A DNA stretch of 6,597 bases from Candidatus Poribacteria bacterium (GCA_002699335.1 PACG01000114.1:1-6597), one strand, 5' to 3'. Positions 1 through 6,597 are shown, counted from the first letter of the stretch. Numbers and translations are program-made. The notes: generated by a model from the letters alone, not told the origin.

Positions 1-105
1 AATCCCCTTTAACTCCTTCGCACTTCCGACAACCACTACTTTTTCGTCTTCAGCATAAACTGAAAAGGCCAACAATACCAACAACATCCAGCAAAACTTT
101 CGCAT
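1..105 (-). CDS. Secreted protein of unknown function, N-terminus only (runs off the left edge)
   Basis: The first 35 codons of a gene that leaves the window are visible. The protein begins MRKFCWMLLVLLAFSVYA and continues EDEKVVVVGSAKELKGI. This is a classic Sec signal peptide: basic Arg2-Lys3, a hydrophobic core rich in Leu and Val, and a V-Y-A site for signal peptidase I after residue 18. No lipobox cysteine is present. Two ATG codons stand in tandem (106-108 and 103-105). The GGAGG at 112-116 lies 3 bases from the first and 6 from the second, so the second is chosen. The frame is open further upstream to a TAG at 244-246, with another ATG at 175-177. That start would add 24 residues before the signal peptide and has a GGAGG 11 bases away, so it is less likely. 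Too little of the mature protein is visible to name a function; it is probably periplasmic, outer-membrane or secreted. Confidence 0.8.
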   Translation of the reverse strand, partial: MRKFCWMLLVLLAFSVYAEDEKVVVVGSAKELKGI

Positions 106-111
106 CATACA

Positions 112-116
112 CCTCC
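112..116 (-). promoter_or_regulatory. Ribosome binding site of the secreted-protein gene
   Basis: GGAGG on the minus strand, followed by TGT and then ATGATG. Its spacing is 3 bases to the first ATG and 6 to the second. This selects the second ATG as the main start and supports the gene being real even though only its N-terminus is visible. Confidence 0.75.
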
Positions 117-277
117 AAATAGGTTCAAGCCTTCGCCACCACTGAGACATGCCATTTTTTGTCCACTCTGGTTTCATACTCGCCCATGCCTCCCGATATC
201 TTAGACTTCTTGAGGCGAAGTATACAGTAAGCACGGAGGGGGGCTAGTGAAGCCCACTTATTACTAACTGCCTCGGA

Positions 278-541
278 TCATCTGTTATGACAGTGGTAAT
301 TGTGGATCCTTCTGGAGGCCGTCTGATAGTGTTGTCGGCGTGTCATTAGGGCATTCCAAAGATGTAAGAACCTTTTCGATTTATGAACCTGACGGATCTG
401 TCTGGAAAGATTCGGCCAAGCATCACGATCTTTAGCTGTAGGAAATGGTTGCCACTCCTTGCTAGGGATGAGAATCGACTTTAATTTTCTTCGGAATAAA
501 CCTGGGAGATCATCAGAAACTCTTTGGATTGAGGATCTGTG
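278..541 (-). pseudogene. Probable fossil of a heparinase II/III-like gene, N-terminal part
   Basis: A minus-strand frame is open for 87 codons between TAA at 542-544 and TGA at 278-280, with no ATG, GTG or TTG ahead of its most protein-like part. It carries DDLPGLFRRKLKSILIPSKE and then WQPFPTAKDRDAWPNL (last tryptophan of the motif at 416-418). From memory, W-x-PFP-x-x-x-DR-x-AW-x-x-L is typical near the N-terminus of many heparinase II/III family polysaccharide lyases, usually followed by a segment like I-x-x-GE-x-x-LG-x-x-WP-x-LPAT. Something similar appears here but split between frames: FINRKGSYIFG in the next frame (346-390), then WNALMT back in the first frame. That suggests at least two frameshifts. 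The start codon and the rest of the roughly 600-residue protein are missing. Family assignment rests on motif memory, and chance resemblance is possible. Confidence 0.4.
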
Positions 542-545
542 TTAT

Positions 546-749
546 TTAACCTTGAGGCGAGAATATAAATAGAATTGATATTATCTCTGGGATCTCAGGA
601 GGAGTCATCGTCAAACCATTCTCGCTGACTTTGTTTGCTCGTTTCATCCTCTCGCCGAACGGTCGCAACAGATAGAAAATTGCCCATCTATTGACTTTGA
701 CGGGGACTACCGAAGGTGCCCTCCAGTCGGAAGCCGCGAAGGGGATCAT
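546..749 (-). CDS. Doubtful small open reading frame overlapping the macroglobulin stop
   Basis: A 67-codon frame begins with an ATG that shares four bases (ATGA, 746-749) with the stop of the macroglobulin gene, an arrangement typical of translational coupling. The product begins MIPFAASDWRAPSVVPVKV, is not recognisable, and has neither a clear signal peptide nor a membrane segment; a short hydrophobic patch (IISILFIF) lies near its C-terminus. No proper Shine-Dalgarno precedes it, only a purine-rich AGAGAA. It ends at TAA 546-548, just before the probable gene fossil. In Escherichia coli pbpC occupies this position after the macroglobulin gene, but this frame has no PbpC character. It is most likely a chance frame; a small coupled peptide cannot be excluded. 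Confidence 0.18.
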   Translation of the reverse strand: MIPFAASDWRAPSVVPVKVNRWAIFYLLRPFGERMKRANKVSENGLTMTPPEIPEIISILFIFSPQG

Positions 750-3700
750 TTCTCTGGCTCAGGACTGGGATCTGCATCGACGACCTCGATTGACCCACTT
801 CCCCAGACAGAAGATTTGAATGGATCGTACATAGCCTCTGCGGCCACAGGTGGTAAGGCAAACCGACCTTCGGTTACCGCCCGTAGAGCGTAGTAGAACT
901 TCGTCTGCTGATTCTGCTTGAAGTAACCAAAGAAAATTAACCGATCGTCCCGAATATCAATATAGCTGGGGGTGAAATTCAGGTCTTGAATCCACGGAAT
1001 ACCAGCTCTGGATTCGATCCGCGGGTTCTCGATTTCAAACCCAGCAGGTAAGACATCGGTCACGACCACGTTGTCCAGACTCTCTTCTAGGGCTTTGACT
1101 GTAATCTCGGCCACCACCAGGGAACCGTGCGGGAAACGGTTGTCGGTAATCGGCGTTCCATCTTCAGTCAGGTACCGACGACGGACCTGGATCCCTTTAT
1201 CGAAATGCTCGATCTCGCTATCAGATGGAATTCCTTCCGCCACCCAGCGCAGATAACACTTTCCGTCCCCCTCTATCTGCACCCCAATTTCAGCCCCGGA
1301 CCAATTATCCTTACCGTAATGATAGTTCTGATCGTTGAAGCGTTGGTAGGTTTGACCGTTGACTTCCATAGTTCCCGTGTAGCCCAAACTGGCCTGTTGT
1401 TTCAAGATCTTGCCTAGGGACAGGAAAGCAAAGGCATTCTCCTGGGTCGTGTGCCATCGATTGTTATTGGAAACGGAGTCCATCAGGCTCTTAACCAAAG
1501 TCGGCACCGAGGCGTGGTTGGGACTCAGTTCTGACAGAATATCCAGCATGATGGCCTGGGAGCGGATGGGCGAATTAAAATTGCCGCCGGTCTCACGTCG
1601 GTTGTCCGCAGCAGGCGCTGTGGCCGGGATCATGGCCAATCCCACCGTTGGATTTCCCACCTGGCCGAAAGATCCTGCTAACTGATACAGGCTATAACCG
1701 GTTAGATAACGACTTTTCAGGTAGTTCATGGTACCTGTCTCAGGCTGCTGAGCCGCAGCTAGAACATAACAGGCATAAGCAACCCTCTCCAGGTCGCTCA
1801 TGGGTACATCGGACCTCCGGTGACTGACCCTTCGATTGGAGTCGAGGGTGAAGTCACGGCGAGTTTCCTGACGAAGCCCGGTCAGCATTAAATTGTAAAC
1901 CCGATCTGAGACCTGGTAACCCGCTTTCCTGGCCTCGACCAGAAAATGCGAAGCGTAGATGCTACCCCAATGGTTAGTATAGGATCCACCCGGCCAGTAG
2001 GAAAAGTAACCATTCGGCATCATCATACTCTCCAGTTTGGCGATGCCGTCGGTCACAAAATAATCGGCTTTGTTCGCTTTGAATAGCTTTGGTTCTACCG
2101 TCTGGGCTAGTTCAGAAAAGTAGAGCAGTGGAAAGACACGGGAGGTGGTTTGTTCTATACAACCGTGCGGGTAGCGGAGGAGATACGAGATACCTCCGGC
2201 TAATCGCATCATCGGGAAGGGGGATAGAGAGACTTCGAATCGTTCGGTCGAGGGAAGAAGATCGGCTGGTAGTGTAAAGGTACCGGGTCGGTCAGCCACA
2301 ATCTCCTCCGTACCAGTACGCGTGATCAGTGGAGCAGCCGGACGAAGCGGCATTTCCACCTCCATCGCTGTGTAGGCATCGCCATCCGTGGCCGTTAGAT
2401 TAAACTGGATGGCACCGATGGCATTTTGTGCTGCTACCACAAACTCGATCTGTTGTTCCTTGTTTTCAACCACGGTTAGGGACTGAAGGGAATTGTTTTG
2501 AATCTGTGCCAAACTACCGGCGGTTAGATTAACCTCGATCTTCGCTGCCCGACCGGTTCCATTGAAAACACGAACTGGTATAGTGGCCCTATCTCCACCC
2601 GCTAGGAAGCGAGGGAAAGTTGGGGTCAACACAATCAGATCTCTGACGGTGACAAAAGATGAGGTGGCGCCGAAGTGATCGTCTAGCACAGCCACCGCCA
2701 TCAATCGCAATTTACCGTTGAACTGAGGCAGGTCGAAGGTGACAGACCCGGTACCGTCGGCACCCGGCGCAACTAACCCGGACCAAAGCGCGACCGGTTT
2801 GACTCGCTGCACGCTAGTGGTACTGAGCCGCTTTTTGCGCTGAGCCTCGATACCATCACCGCCGGTGCTGGATTGGCTGGTTGCGGCCTCCACCTCTGGT
2901 AAAATGCTGGCATATAGGTCATGAGAGACGGTACCCAGTCGGCGCTGGCGGAAAAAGTAGGCCTGTGCATCCGGGGTTTGGAAGTCAGTCAACTGCAGGA
3001 TCCCCTCATCGACCGCCGCAACGGTCAGACGACACTGCTCCAACTTAACAGGCGACCCGGCCTGAACCCGGTAATCGACCGATAACGGCTGATTGGGGCG
3101 GCTCTCCGTCGGTGCTTTCAGGTCAACCTGCAGCCGCTTGGAGGAGACGTCAATCCGAAAAGGTACCACACCGAAGGCCCGGGCCGGCGCGTGTTTCTCC
3201 AGCGATTGAACCGAACGAATCAGAATAGCCGAAATGTAGGCGTTGGGCGAAAAGCCGGATTTGATGGGCACTTTAACCGTAGTGCTGTTTTGCGGCATCG
3301 AAACCGTCCACCACTCAAGGACTCGATCCTGTTCCACCGTTAGAAGCAGTTTACCAGCAAAGGGGGCTTTGACCTGTACCTGCGCTGTTTCTCCCGGTCG
3401 GTAGGTTGTTTTGTCCAACACCAGATCCAGCCGATCTGGGTTATCCATAGCCCAAGGCGAATAGCCCCATCCGCTGGTATAGAAATCGATCGAACTTCGA
3501 CTGCCGCTATCTAGATCTCGTACCACCACCCGATATTCACCATACTCGCTGGGAACAAAGGTGTAGCTACCGATGCCATCGGTTGACGTTTGCGGCTCGG
3601 TTTTTAGTTCATACGGCTGTTTTTCCGACTGGTAACGATATCGACCGCGGTCATCTCGACGGAGAATCGAGTGCCACTGTAACTTGAAGACCTGGATCTG

Positions 3701-6349
3701 CAGATTGCGACCTACTACTGGTTGCTCCTCTTGATCGATAGCCACAAACTCGATCTTGGCCGGCTGGTTCATTTGAGCATAACCATCGAAGGCGGCTCTC
3801 AGACCAACATAGTGGGTATAGGGATGAATGGTGATCCGTTTGTAGGCACTAACCGCCCGGCCCCCCGGTTCGCTCACCGTGCTGCTGATAATGCCTTTCA
3901 GTGACGAAGAGGCATCAATGACGGCTGGTAGACTGAGTAAGAAGAGGCCTTTTCCGTTTTCATCCAGTTCAGATTCACCCAGATTTAGCCGTTGTCTTTT
4001 GAAAGATCGCTCAGGATCACCAAAGGTGAAAGAGGCATAATCGGTGGGACGAAAGTCGTCGGCTTCGATATCGCAGACAACCGCGGTCTTGAAGCCGGCT
4101 GCCGGTGGCCCGAACAGATTGACCCCCTCTACCTCTACTGTTAGCTCCTGGCCCAGTTGGTAAGCCAACTGCGGTGTCTCTACCTTGACCTTAATCCGAT
4201 CAGGCATGAACTCCTCCACCCGAAACAGTTGCCGACCAATCTCTTTCCCGGCCACCATTAACCTGGCCGTATAGCCGCCGGTCTTGGCGTAAGGCGGTAA
4301 ATCCAACTGAAATTCGCTGCTACCCTGCCAATCGAGCACACCTGGTTGGAATCTCATTTCGCGGAAAATCCGTTGCTCCGGGCCTAGCACCTGCATTAGC
4401 ATCGGAAACGGTGGCGGCGGCAGATTCTTCTGATCCCGGACCACGGCCACCAGGTTGGCCCTCTCACCTGGACGATAGATGCCGCGGTCTGAATACAGGA
4501 AGGCCTCATATCCGTCGGCCAAGTAGGGGGCGCCACCCACCCTGAAATCGGTCAACGAAATCCGCGTCTTATCCAACTGAATGAAAGAGAAATCATCACC
4601 TGTTTCTAACTCTCCCTGTTGGGCTGTAATTAGAAACCGCTCAAATCCTTCGATTCTTTGTTTAACGTTGGTGAAATTGACATATCCCCGGGCGTCGGTT
4701 TTACCCTCTAGCAAGGTCTGATTATTTTTGCTGACCAGTTTAACCGTTACACCGGACACCGGTTTCAGTGACTGCAACGAGTTGACCCAGACCTGCAGTT
4801 CGTCCGACGATCGTTTGGCGATAATGCCTAAGTCGGTTACCACCAACCATCGCGTGGCATCCAACCATCGCTGGTCTGATTTTCGGGCTTTGACCAGGAA
4901 GATGCCCTTTCGCCCTGCATCGATATAGTTGGCTAAGGAGATCGGGGTAACCGCCTGATCGTTTTTAACCGAAGTGATCTCCAGTTCCTTACTCAATATC
5001 ATCTGACCTAACTCGCGGCTTGTCCATTGCGACCAACCTCGATAGGCCAGATAGTTGACGTTGTTGAGAAAAACTTTATAGATCTCCAATTGCACCTTTT
5101 CCACGTTGATGGTGGCTAAACCGACATTCATCTGCCCATCGCGCGCCAGATACATTCCGTCGCCTAAAAAGTGCAGACTCGGATTCAGGTGGGCGAACTC
5201 GACTGTCCGCTGGAAAGTTTTCTTCAGTTGAGTGTCGTCCACAGCAGTTAGTCCACTGAGAATCTCTAACCGGTAACGGTTGCCCGGCTTGAAAGCAGAA
5301 CTTTGAACATACAGCGTGCGGCGATAGCGAGAGGTGACCTGCAGATCCTGAGTCGATAATGCCTGATTGCCAACCGGACGAATCTGCATGAACGGCTTCA
5401 GGCTCTCCGGTTCAACATCTGTGTTGAATTCAATCTGCAGGTATTGGCCTGTATTGCCCTCGGAGGGGAACGCGTTTTCAATTACCAATTCACCCCGACT
5501 ACGCAGTGCCAACTCCGAAGTATAGTCAAATTGCAAACCTAGATGGCCTCCCACCGGTTTTAACCCTTTTTCAATCCGTAACACTAAGTGCTGATCTTTA
5601 TCGCCACGTTCTAACTCTACTGTTTCAAAGTCAAAGACTGTGCTAACGAGATTACTATCCGCAGTCGGTACAGGATAAACCAGTTGAAATCCGATGTGCC
5701 CTTCGGCGTCGACTTTTGAATTACGATTGTATCTAACGCTGGTGAATTGTCGGAATGTTTCGATCTCGACCGGATGGTTGAACTCGACTTTCCCTATCAA
5801 TTTAGCCCGAACGGCTTTCTTGGACTGATATTCAAAGCGCAAGTCTGCGTTTTTGACGCTGATTCTTTTGGTGGAAAACTCAAAGCGAGTTTCACCGATC
5901 AGACTAAACTTTTCATTATCAACAGCGGTTGCCAATATCTTAACAGTAAAGGCAGTGGATGGTGGCAATACCTCTTCGGTGAAAAATTTAAGCTGATTTT
6001 CTGAACTCCAGCGCGCTTTGCCTGTCACTTCAGGGTTAAAACGGAGGAGTGGATCGGTCAGATCCTGACCGATCAGAGTAGTATCGACCACCGGTGCCGA
6101 GAAGATGATCGCAAAGTTGGTATGCTGGGAAACAACACCCTGTGGCTGAAAATTATTGATCTGAACTGTTGTCTTTTTAGGATCCGCCGGTTGATCAACC
6201 GGCTTGTCTATTTGAGTAGCAACAGATTCATCAATTTGGCGTTGAAGATTGAGAATATGAACGCTACCCGCCACAATGACAAGTGCCATTACCCCCATAA
6301 TCGCCCATAAAACTTGTCCCCGACCCTTATTGGGGGTATGGCCTGTCAT
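746..6349 (-). CDS. Bacterial alpha-2-macroglobulin family protein (COG2373), thioester type, membrane-anchored
   Basis: This intact 1867-residue protein is a predicted periplasmic protease trap: bait cleavage should trigger a shape change and covalent capture of the protease through a thioester. Residues about 13-33 (VLWAIMGVMALVIVAGSVHIL) are one hydrophobic segment after Lys8 and Arg10, so the chain should be anchored in the inner membrane and face the periplasm. Ig-like and macroglobulin domains follow from about 62. YSDRGIYRPGE at 619-629 marks the MG2-type domain, TYRPGET near 982-988 a later MG domain, and AVDEGIL around Asp1114 the region before the bait. The bait-like linker is about 1155-1186. 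LWSGLVAPG at 1188-1196 and the following FNGKLRLMAV belong to the conserved A2M domain. GCIEQ (Cys1397, Gln1400) is the thioester, in an alpha-helical domain that includes YWPGG near 1452. LPAGFEIENP from 1767 lies in the C-terminal domain. The ATG at 6347-6349 is chosen because AGGAG lies 7 bases upstream; a TTG at 6386-6388, 13 codons earlier, has no ribosome site. E. coli YfhM is about 1650 residues. Confidence 0.96.
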   Translation of the reverse strand: MTGHTPNKGRGQVLWAIMGVMALVIVAGSVHILNLQRQIDESVATQIDKPVDQPADPKKTTVQINNFQPQGVVSQHTNFAIIFSAPVVDTTLIGQDLTDPLLRFNPEVTGKARWSSENQLKFFTEEVLPPSTAFTVKILATAVDNEKFSLIGETRFEFSTKRISVKNADLRFEYQSKKAVRAKLIGKVEFNHPVEIETFRQFTSVRYNRNSKVDAEGHIGFQLVYPVPTADSNLVSTVFDFETVELERGDKDQHLVLRIEKGLKPVGGHLGLQFDYTSELALRSRGELVIENAFPSEGNTGQYLQIEFNTDVEPESLKPFMQIRPVGNQALSTQDLQVTSRYRRTLYVQSSAFKPGNRYRLEILSGLTAVDDTQLKKTFQRTVEFAHLNPSLHFLGDGMYLARDGQMNVGLATINVEKVQLEIYKVFLNNVNYLAYRGWSQWTSRELGQMILSKELEITSVKNDQAVTPISLANYIDAGRKGIFLVKARKSDQRWLDATRWLVVTDLGIIAKRSSDELQVWVNSLQSLKPVSGVTVKLVSKNNQTLLEGKTDARGYVNFTNVKQRIEGFERFLITAQQGELETGDDFSFIQLDKTRISLTDFRVGGAPYLADGYEAFLYSDRGIYRPGERANLVAVVRDQKNLPPPPFPMLMQVLGPEQRIFREMRFQPGVLDWQGSSEFQLDLPPYAKTGGYTARLMVAGKEIGRQLFRVEEFMPDRIKVKVETPQLAYQLGQELTVEVEGVNLFGPPAAGFKTAVVCDIEADDFRPTDYASFTFGDPERSFKRQRLNLGESELDENGKGLFLLSLPAVIDASSSLKGIISSTVSEPGGRAVSAYKRITIHPYTHYVGLRAAFDGYAQMNQPAKIEFVAIDQEEQPVVGRNLQIQVFKLQWHSILRRDDRGRYRYQSEKQPYELKTEPQTSTDGIGSYTFVPSEYGEYRVVVRDLDSGSRSSIDFYTSGWGYSPWAMDNPDRLDLVLDKTTYRPGETAQVQVKAPFAGKLLLTVEQDRVLEWWTVSMPQNSTTVKVPIKSGFSPNAYISAILIRSVQSLEKHAPARAFGVVPFRIDVSSKRLQVDLKAPTESRPNQPLSVDYRVQAGSPVKLEQCRLTVAAVDEGILQLTDFQTPDAQAYFFRQRRLGTVSHDLYASILPEVEAATSQSSTGGDGIEAQRKKRLSTTSVQRVKPVALWSGLVAPGADGTGSVTFDLPQFNGKLRLMAVAVLDDHFGATSSFVTVRDLIVLTPTFPRFLAGGDRATIPVRVFNGTGRAAKIEVNLTAGSLAQIQNNSLQSLTVVENKEQQIEFVVAAQNAIGAIQFNLTATDGDAYTAMEVEMPLRPAAPLITRTGTEEIVADRPGTFTLPADLLPSTERFEVSLSPFPMMRLAGGISYLLRYPHGCIEQTTSRVFPLLYFSELAQTVEPKLFKANKADYFVTDGIAKLESMMMPNGYFSYWPGGSYTNHWGSIYASHFLVEARKAGYQVSDRVYNLMLTGLRQETRRDFTLDSNRRVSHRRSDVPMSDLERVAYACYVLAAAQQPETGTMNYLKSRYLTGYSLYQLAGSFGQVGNPTVGLAMIPATAPAADNRRETGGNFNSPIRSQAIMLDILSELSPNHASVPTLVKSLMDSVSNNNRWHTTQENAFAFLSLGKILKQQASLGYTGTMEVNGQTYQRFNDQNYHYGKDNWSGAEIGVQIEGDGKCYLRWVAEGIPSDSEIEHFDKGIQVRRRYLTEDGTPITDNRFPHGSLVVAEITVKALEESLDNVVVTDVLPAGFEIENPRIESRAGIPWIQDLNFTPSYIDIRDDRLIFFGYFKQNQQTKFYYALRAVTEGRFALPPVAAEAMYDPFKSSVWGSGSIEVVDADPSPEPEK
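2150..2164 (-). other. Thioester motif GCIEQ of the macroglobulin
   Basis: These codons spell Gly-Cys-Ile-Glu-Gln (Cys1397 to Gln1400), in the context YPHGCIEQTTSR. In thioester-containing macroglobulins and complement proteins the Cys side chain and the Gln form an internal thioester that reacts with the trapped protease. Both residues are intact, so this copy should be of the covalent type rather than the thioester-less (YfaS/MagD-like) type. From Cys1397 to the C-terminus is 470 residues, close to the roughly 466 in E. coli YfhM, supporting an undamaged C-terminal half. Confidence 0.92.
2792..2887 (-). other. Bait-like linker of the macroglobulin (residues about 1155-1186)
   Basis: Between the AVDEGIL-containing domain and the LWSG start of the next conserved domain lies a low-complexity stretch rich in Ser, Thr, Gly and Gln. 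It contains the basic cluster RKKR at 1171-1174 and further Arg1182 and Lys1184. In this family the segment here is the exposed bait that proteases cut. The boundaries are my estimate; the basic residues are read directly and would be easy targets for trypsin-like proteases. Confidence 0.55.
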
Positions 6350-6356
6350 CTCAATT

Positions 6357-6361
6357 CTCCT
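6357..6361 (-). promoter_or_regulatory. Ribosome binding site of the macroglobulin gene
   Basis: AGGAG on the minus strand lies 7 bases before the ATG at 6347-6349. It decides the start: the alternative TTG 39 bases upstream sits in the loop of a hairpin and is preceded by C-rich sequence with no Shine-Dalgarno match. Confidence 0.8.
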
Positions 6362-6375
6362 ATATTTGTTCCTGG

Positions 6376-6399
6376 CTGTCCCCGCCAAATCGGGGTCAG
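6376..6399. repeat. GC-rich imperfect inverted repeat in the leader of the macroglobulin gene
   Basis: On the plus strand CTGTCCCCG (6376-6384) and CGGGGTCAG (6391-6399) pair with one T-T mismatch around the six-base loop CCAAAT, giving a 5-base-pair core plus 3 outer pairs. It lies between the epimerase stop and the macroglobulin start, 26 bases before the ATG. No T-run follows on the minus strand, so it is not a typical intrinsic terminator. It could be a folded leader that tunes expression of the second gene, or a copy of a short dispersed palindrome. The sequence shows only the fold. Confidence 0.5.
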
Positions 6400-6453
6400 G
6401 GGTGAAAATCAGGAATTTCTCTGGATCTGATACTGAAGACTGAGTTCAGCTTT

Positions 6454-6597
6454 CTAGCCTGGATACTTCTTGATTTCAGCTTGATATTGGCGCAGTGTTT
6501 CCAATTCTCGCTTGAGGTGGTTTCGATAGGGATCCGACCAGCCGATCCATTCGCCGCTGAGATATCCTTCGTAGTCGATAGACGCTAAGCACTGCAT
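6454..6597 (-). CDS. Sugar phosphate isomerase/epimerase (TIM barrel, COG1082), C-terminal end only
   Basis: Only the last 47 codons and the TAG stop (6454-6456) are in the window; the rest lies beyond the right edge. The visible part includes SIDYEGYLSGEWIGWSDPYR, followed by HLKRELETLRQYQAEI. This fits the C-terminal ends of xylose isomerase-like TIM-barrel enzymes (AP endonuclease 2 fold), in which a strand with an acidic residue and a Y-E-G turn is followed by a final helix resembling L-x-RELE-x-LR-x-Y. Such enzymes isomerise or epimerise sugars using a divalent metal. The substrate cannot be told from this fragment. The ATG at 6595-6597 is at the very edge and is probably an internal methionine rather than the start. 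The stop lies 104 bases before the macroglobulin ATG on the same strand, so co-transcription is possible. Confidence 0.72.
   Translation of the reverse strand: MQCLASIDYEGYLSGEWIGWSDPYRNHLKRELETLRQYQAEIKKYPG

Larger units (their letters stand above)
109..745. other. Gap of about 640 bases without an intact recognisable gene
   Basis: This stretch separates the macroglobulin stop from the secreted-protein gene. It contains a doubtful 67-codon frame (546-749) and a likely gene fossil (278-541), each listed separately. From 117 to 277 I find only a small hairpin, GGGCT-AGTGA-AGCCC at 241-255, which has no following T-run on either strand and so does not look like an intrinsic terminator. A TATACT at 219-224 (minus strand) could be a -10 box for the secreted-protein gene, but no acceptable -35 box lies 16 to 18 bases upstream. 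I found no convincing terminator for the macroglobulin gene and no tRNA or other RNA gene. The region looks more A+T rich and less constrained than the genes around it. Confidence 0.6.

Noticed and set aside
219..224. TATACT on the minus strand as a -10 promoter box for the secreted-protein gene
   Set aside because: No hexamer resembling TTGACA lies 16 to 18 bases upstream; the region there is a run of C. A single hexamer match is expected by chance.
241..255. GGGCT-AGTGA-AGCCC hairpin as a terminator
   Set aside because: The stem has only 5 pairs and no T-run follows on either strand.
268..435. Plus-strand open frame ending in VWKDSAKHHDL
   Set aside because: It has no ATG start and is opposite the more convincing minus-strand fossil; no family pattern is recognisable in it.
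696..707. GTCCCCGTCAAA (minus strand) nearly matches GTCCCCGCCAAA at 6378-6389 (plus strand), as if inverted repeats flanked the big gene
   Set aside because: Twelve bases with one mismatch is easily found by chance in 6.6 kb; there is no transposase and no target duplication.
1071..6310. Plus-strand open frames of 60 to 96 codons inside the macroglobulin gene
   Set aside because: All are antisense to a long, clearly homologous coding sequence, have no recognisable domains and are best explained as chance frames.
6350..6388. Upstream TTG start of the macroglobulin gene (13 extra codons)
   Set aside because: The TTG lies in the loop of a hairpin with C-rich sequence before it and no ribosome site, while the ATG at 6347-6349 has AGGAG at 7 bases.
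6362..6390. AAATAT with an upstream TTTGGC as a promoter directly before the macroglobulin gene
   Set aside because: The box would sit next to the ribosome site, leaving no room for a transcribed leader, and the -35 match is poor.

Overview
The window holds one complete, very large gene on the minus strand, flanked by two minus-strand genes that run off the ends. About 640 bases between the big gene and the left-hand gene have no intact recognisable gene. All supported genes face the same way, so transcription runs from high to low coordinates. The DNA is about half G+C, with clear Shine-Dalgarno sites (GGAG, GGAGG). The genes look like those of a Gram-negative bacterium: a membrane-anchored bacterial alpha-2-macroglobulin, a COG1082-type sugar phosphate isomerase/epimerase and a Sec-secreted protein. 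An epimerase of this type, together with what looks like a decayed heparinase-family gene, is common in Planctomycetes, Poribacteria and similar polysaccharide-degrading lineages. That placement is inference and weak.

Layout in direction of transcription: (1) 6597-6454, the last 47 codons of a sugar phosphate isomerase/epimerase. (2) 6453-6350, a 104-base gap with a GC-rich imperfect hairpin and a good ribosome binding site for the next gene. (3) 6349-746, an intact alpha-2-macroglobulin family protein of 1867 residues. It has an N-terminal membrane anchor, Ig-like and macroglobulin domains, a basic bait-like linker and a complete GCIEQ thioester motif. (4) 749-546, a doubtful 67-codon frame that overlaps the big gene's stop codon as ATGA. 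(5) 541-278, an open but start-less frame with the segment EWQPFPTAKDRDAW, read here as the eroded N-terminus of a heparinase II/III-like protein. (6) 105-1, the start of a secreted protein of unknown function, with a textbook ribosome binding site and signal peptide.

The macroglobulin should act in the periplasm as a protease trap: a protease cuts the bait region, the protein changes shape and the exposed thioester bonds to the attacker. In Escherichia coli and many other bacteria the partner gene pbpC (peptidoglycan glycosyltransferase) lies next to it. No pbpC sequence is visible on either side here. I see no RNA gene, CRISPR array, insertion sequence or new multi-gene system. The most notable points are the gene fossil at 278-541, the anchor replacing the usual lipobox, the long N-terminal extension and the basic bait segment.
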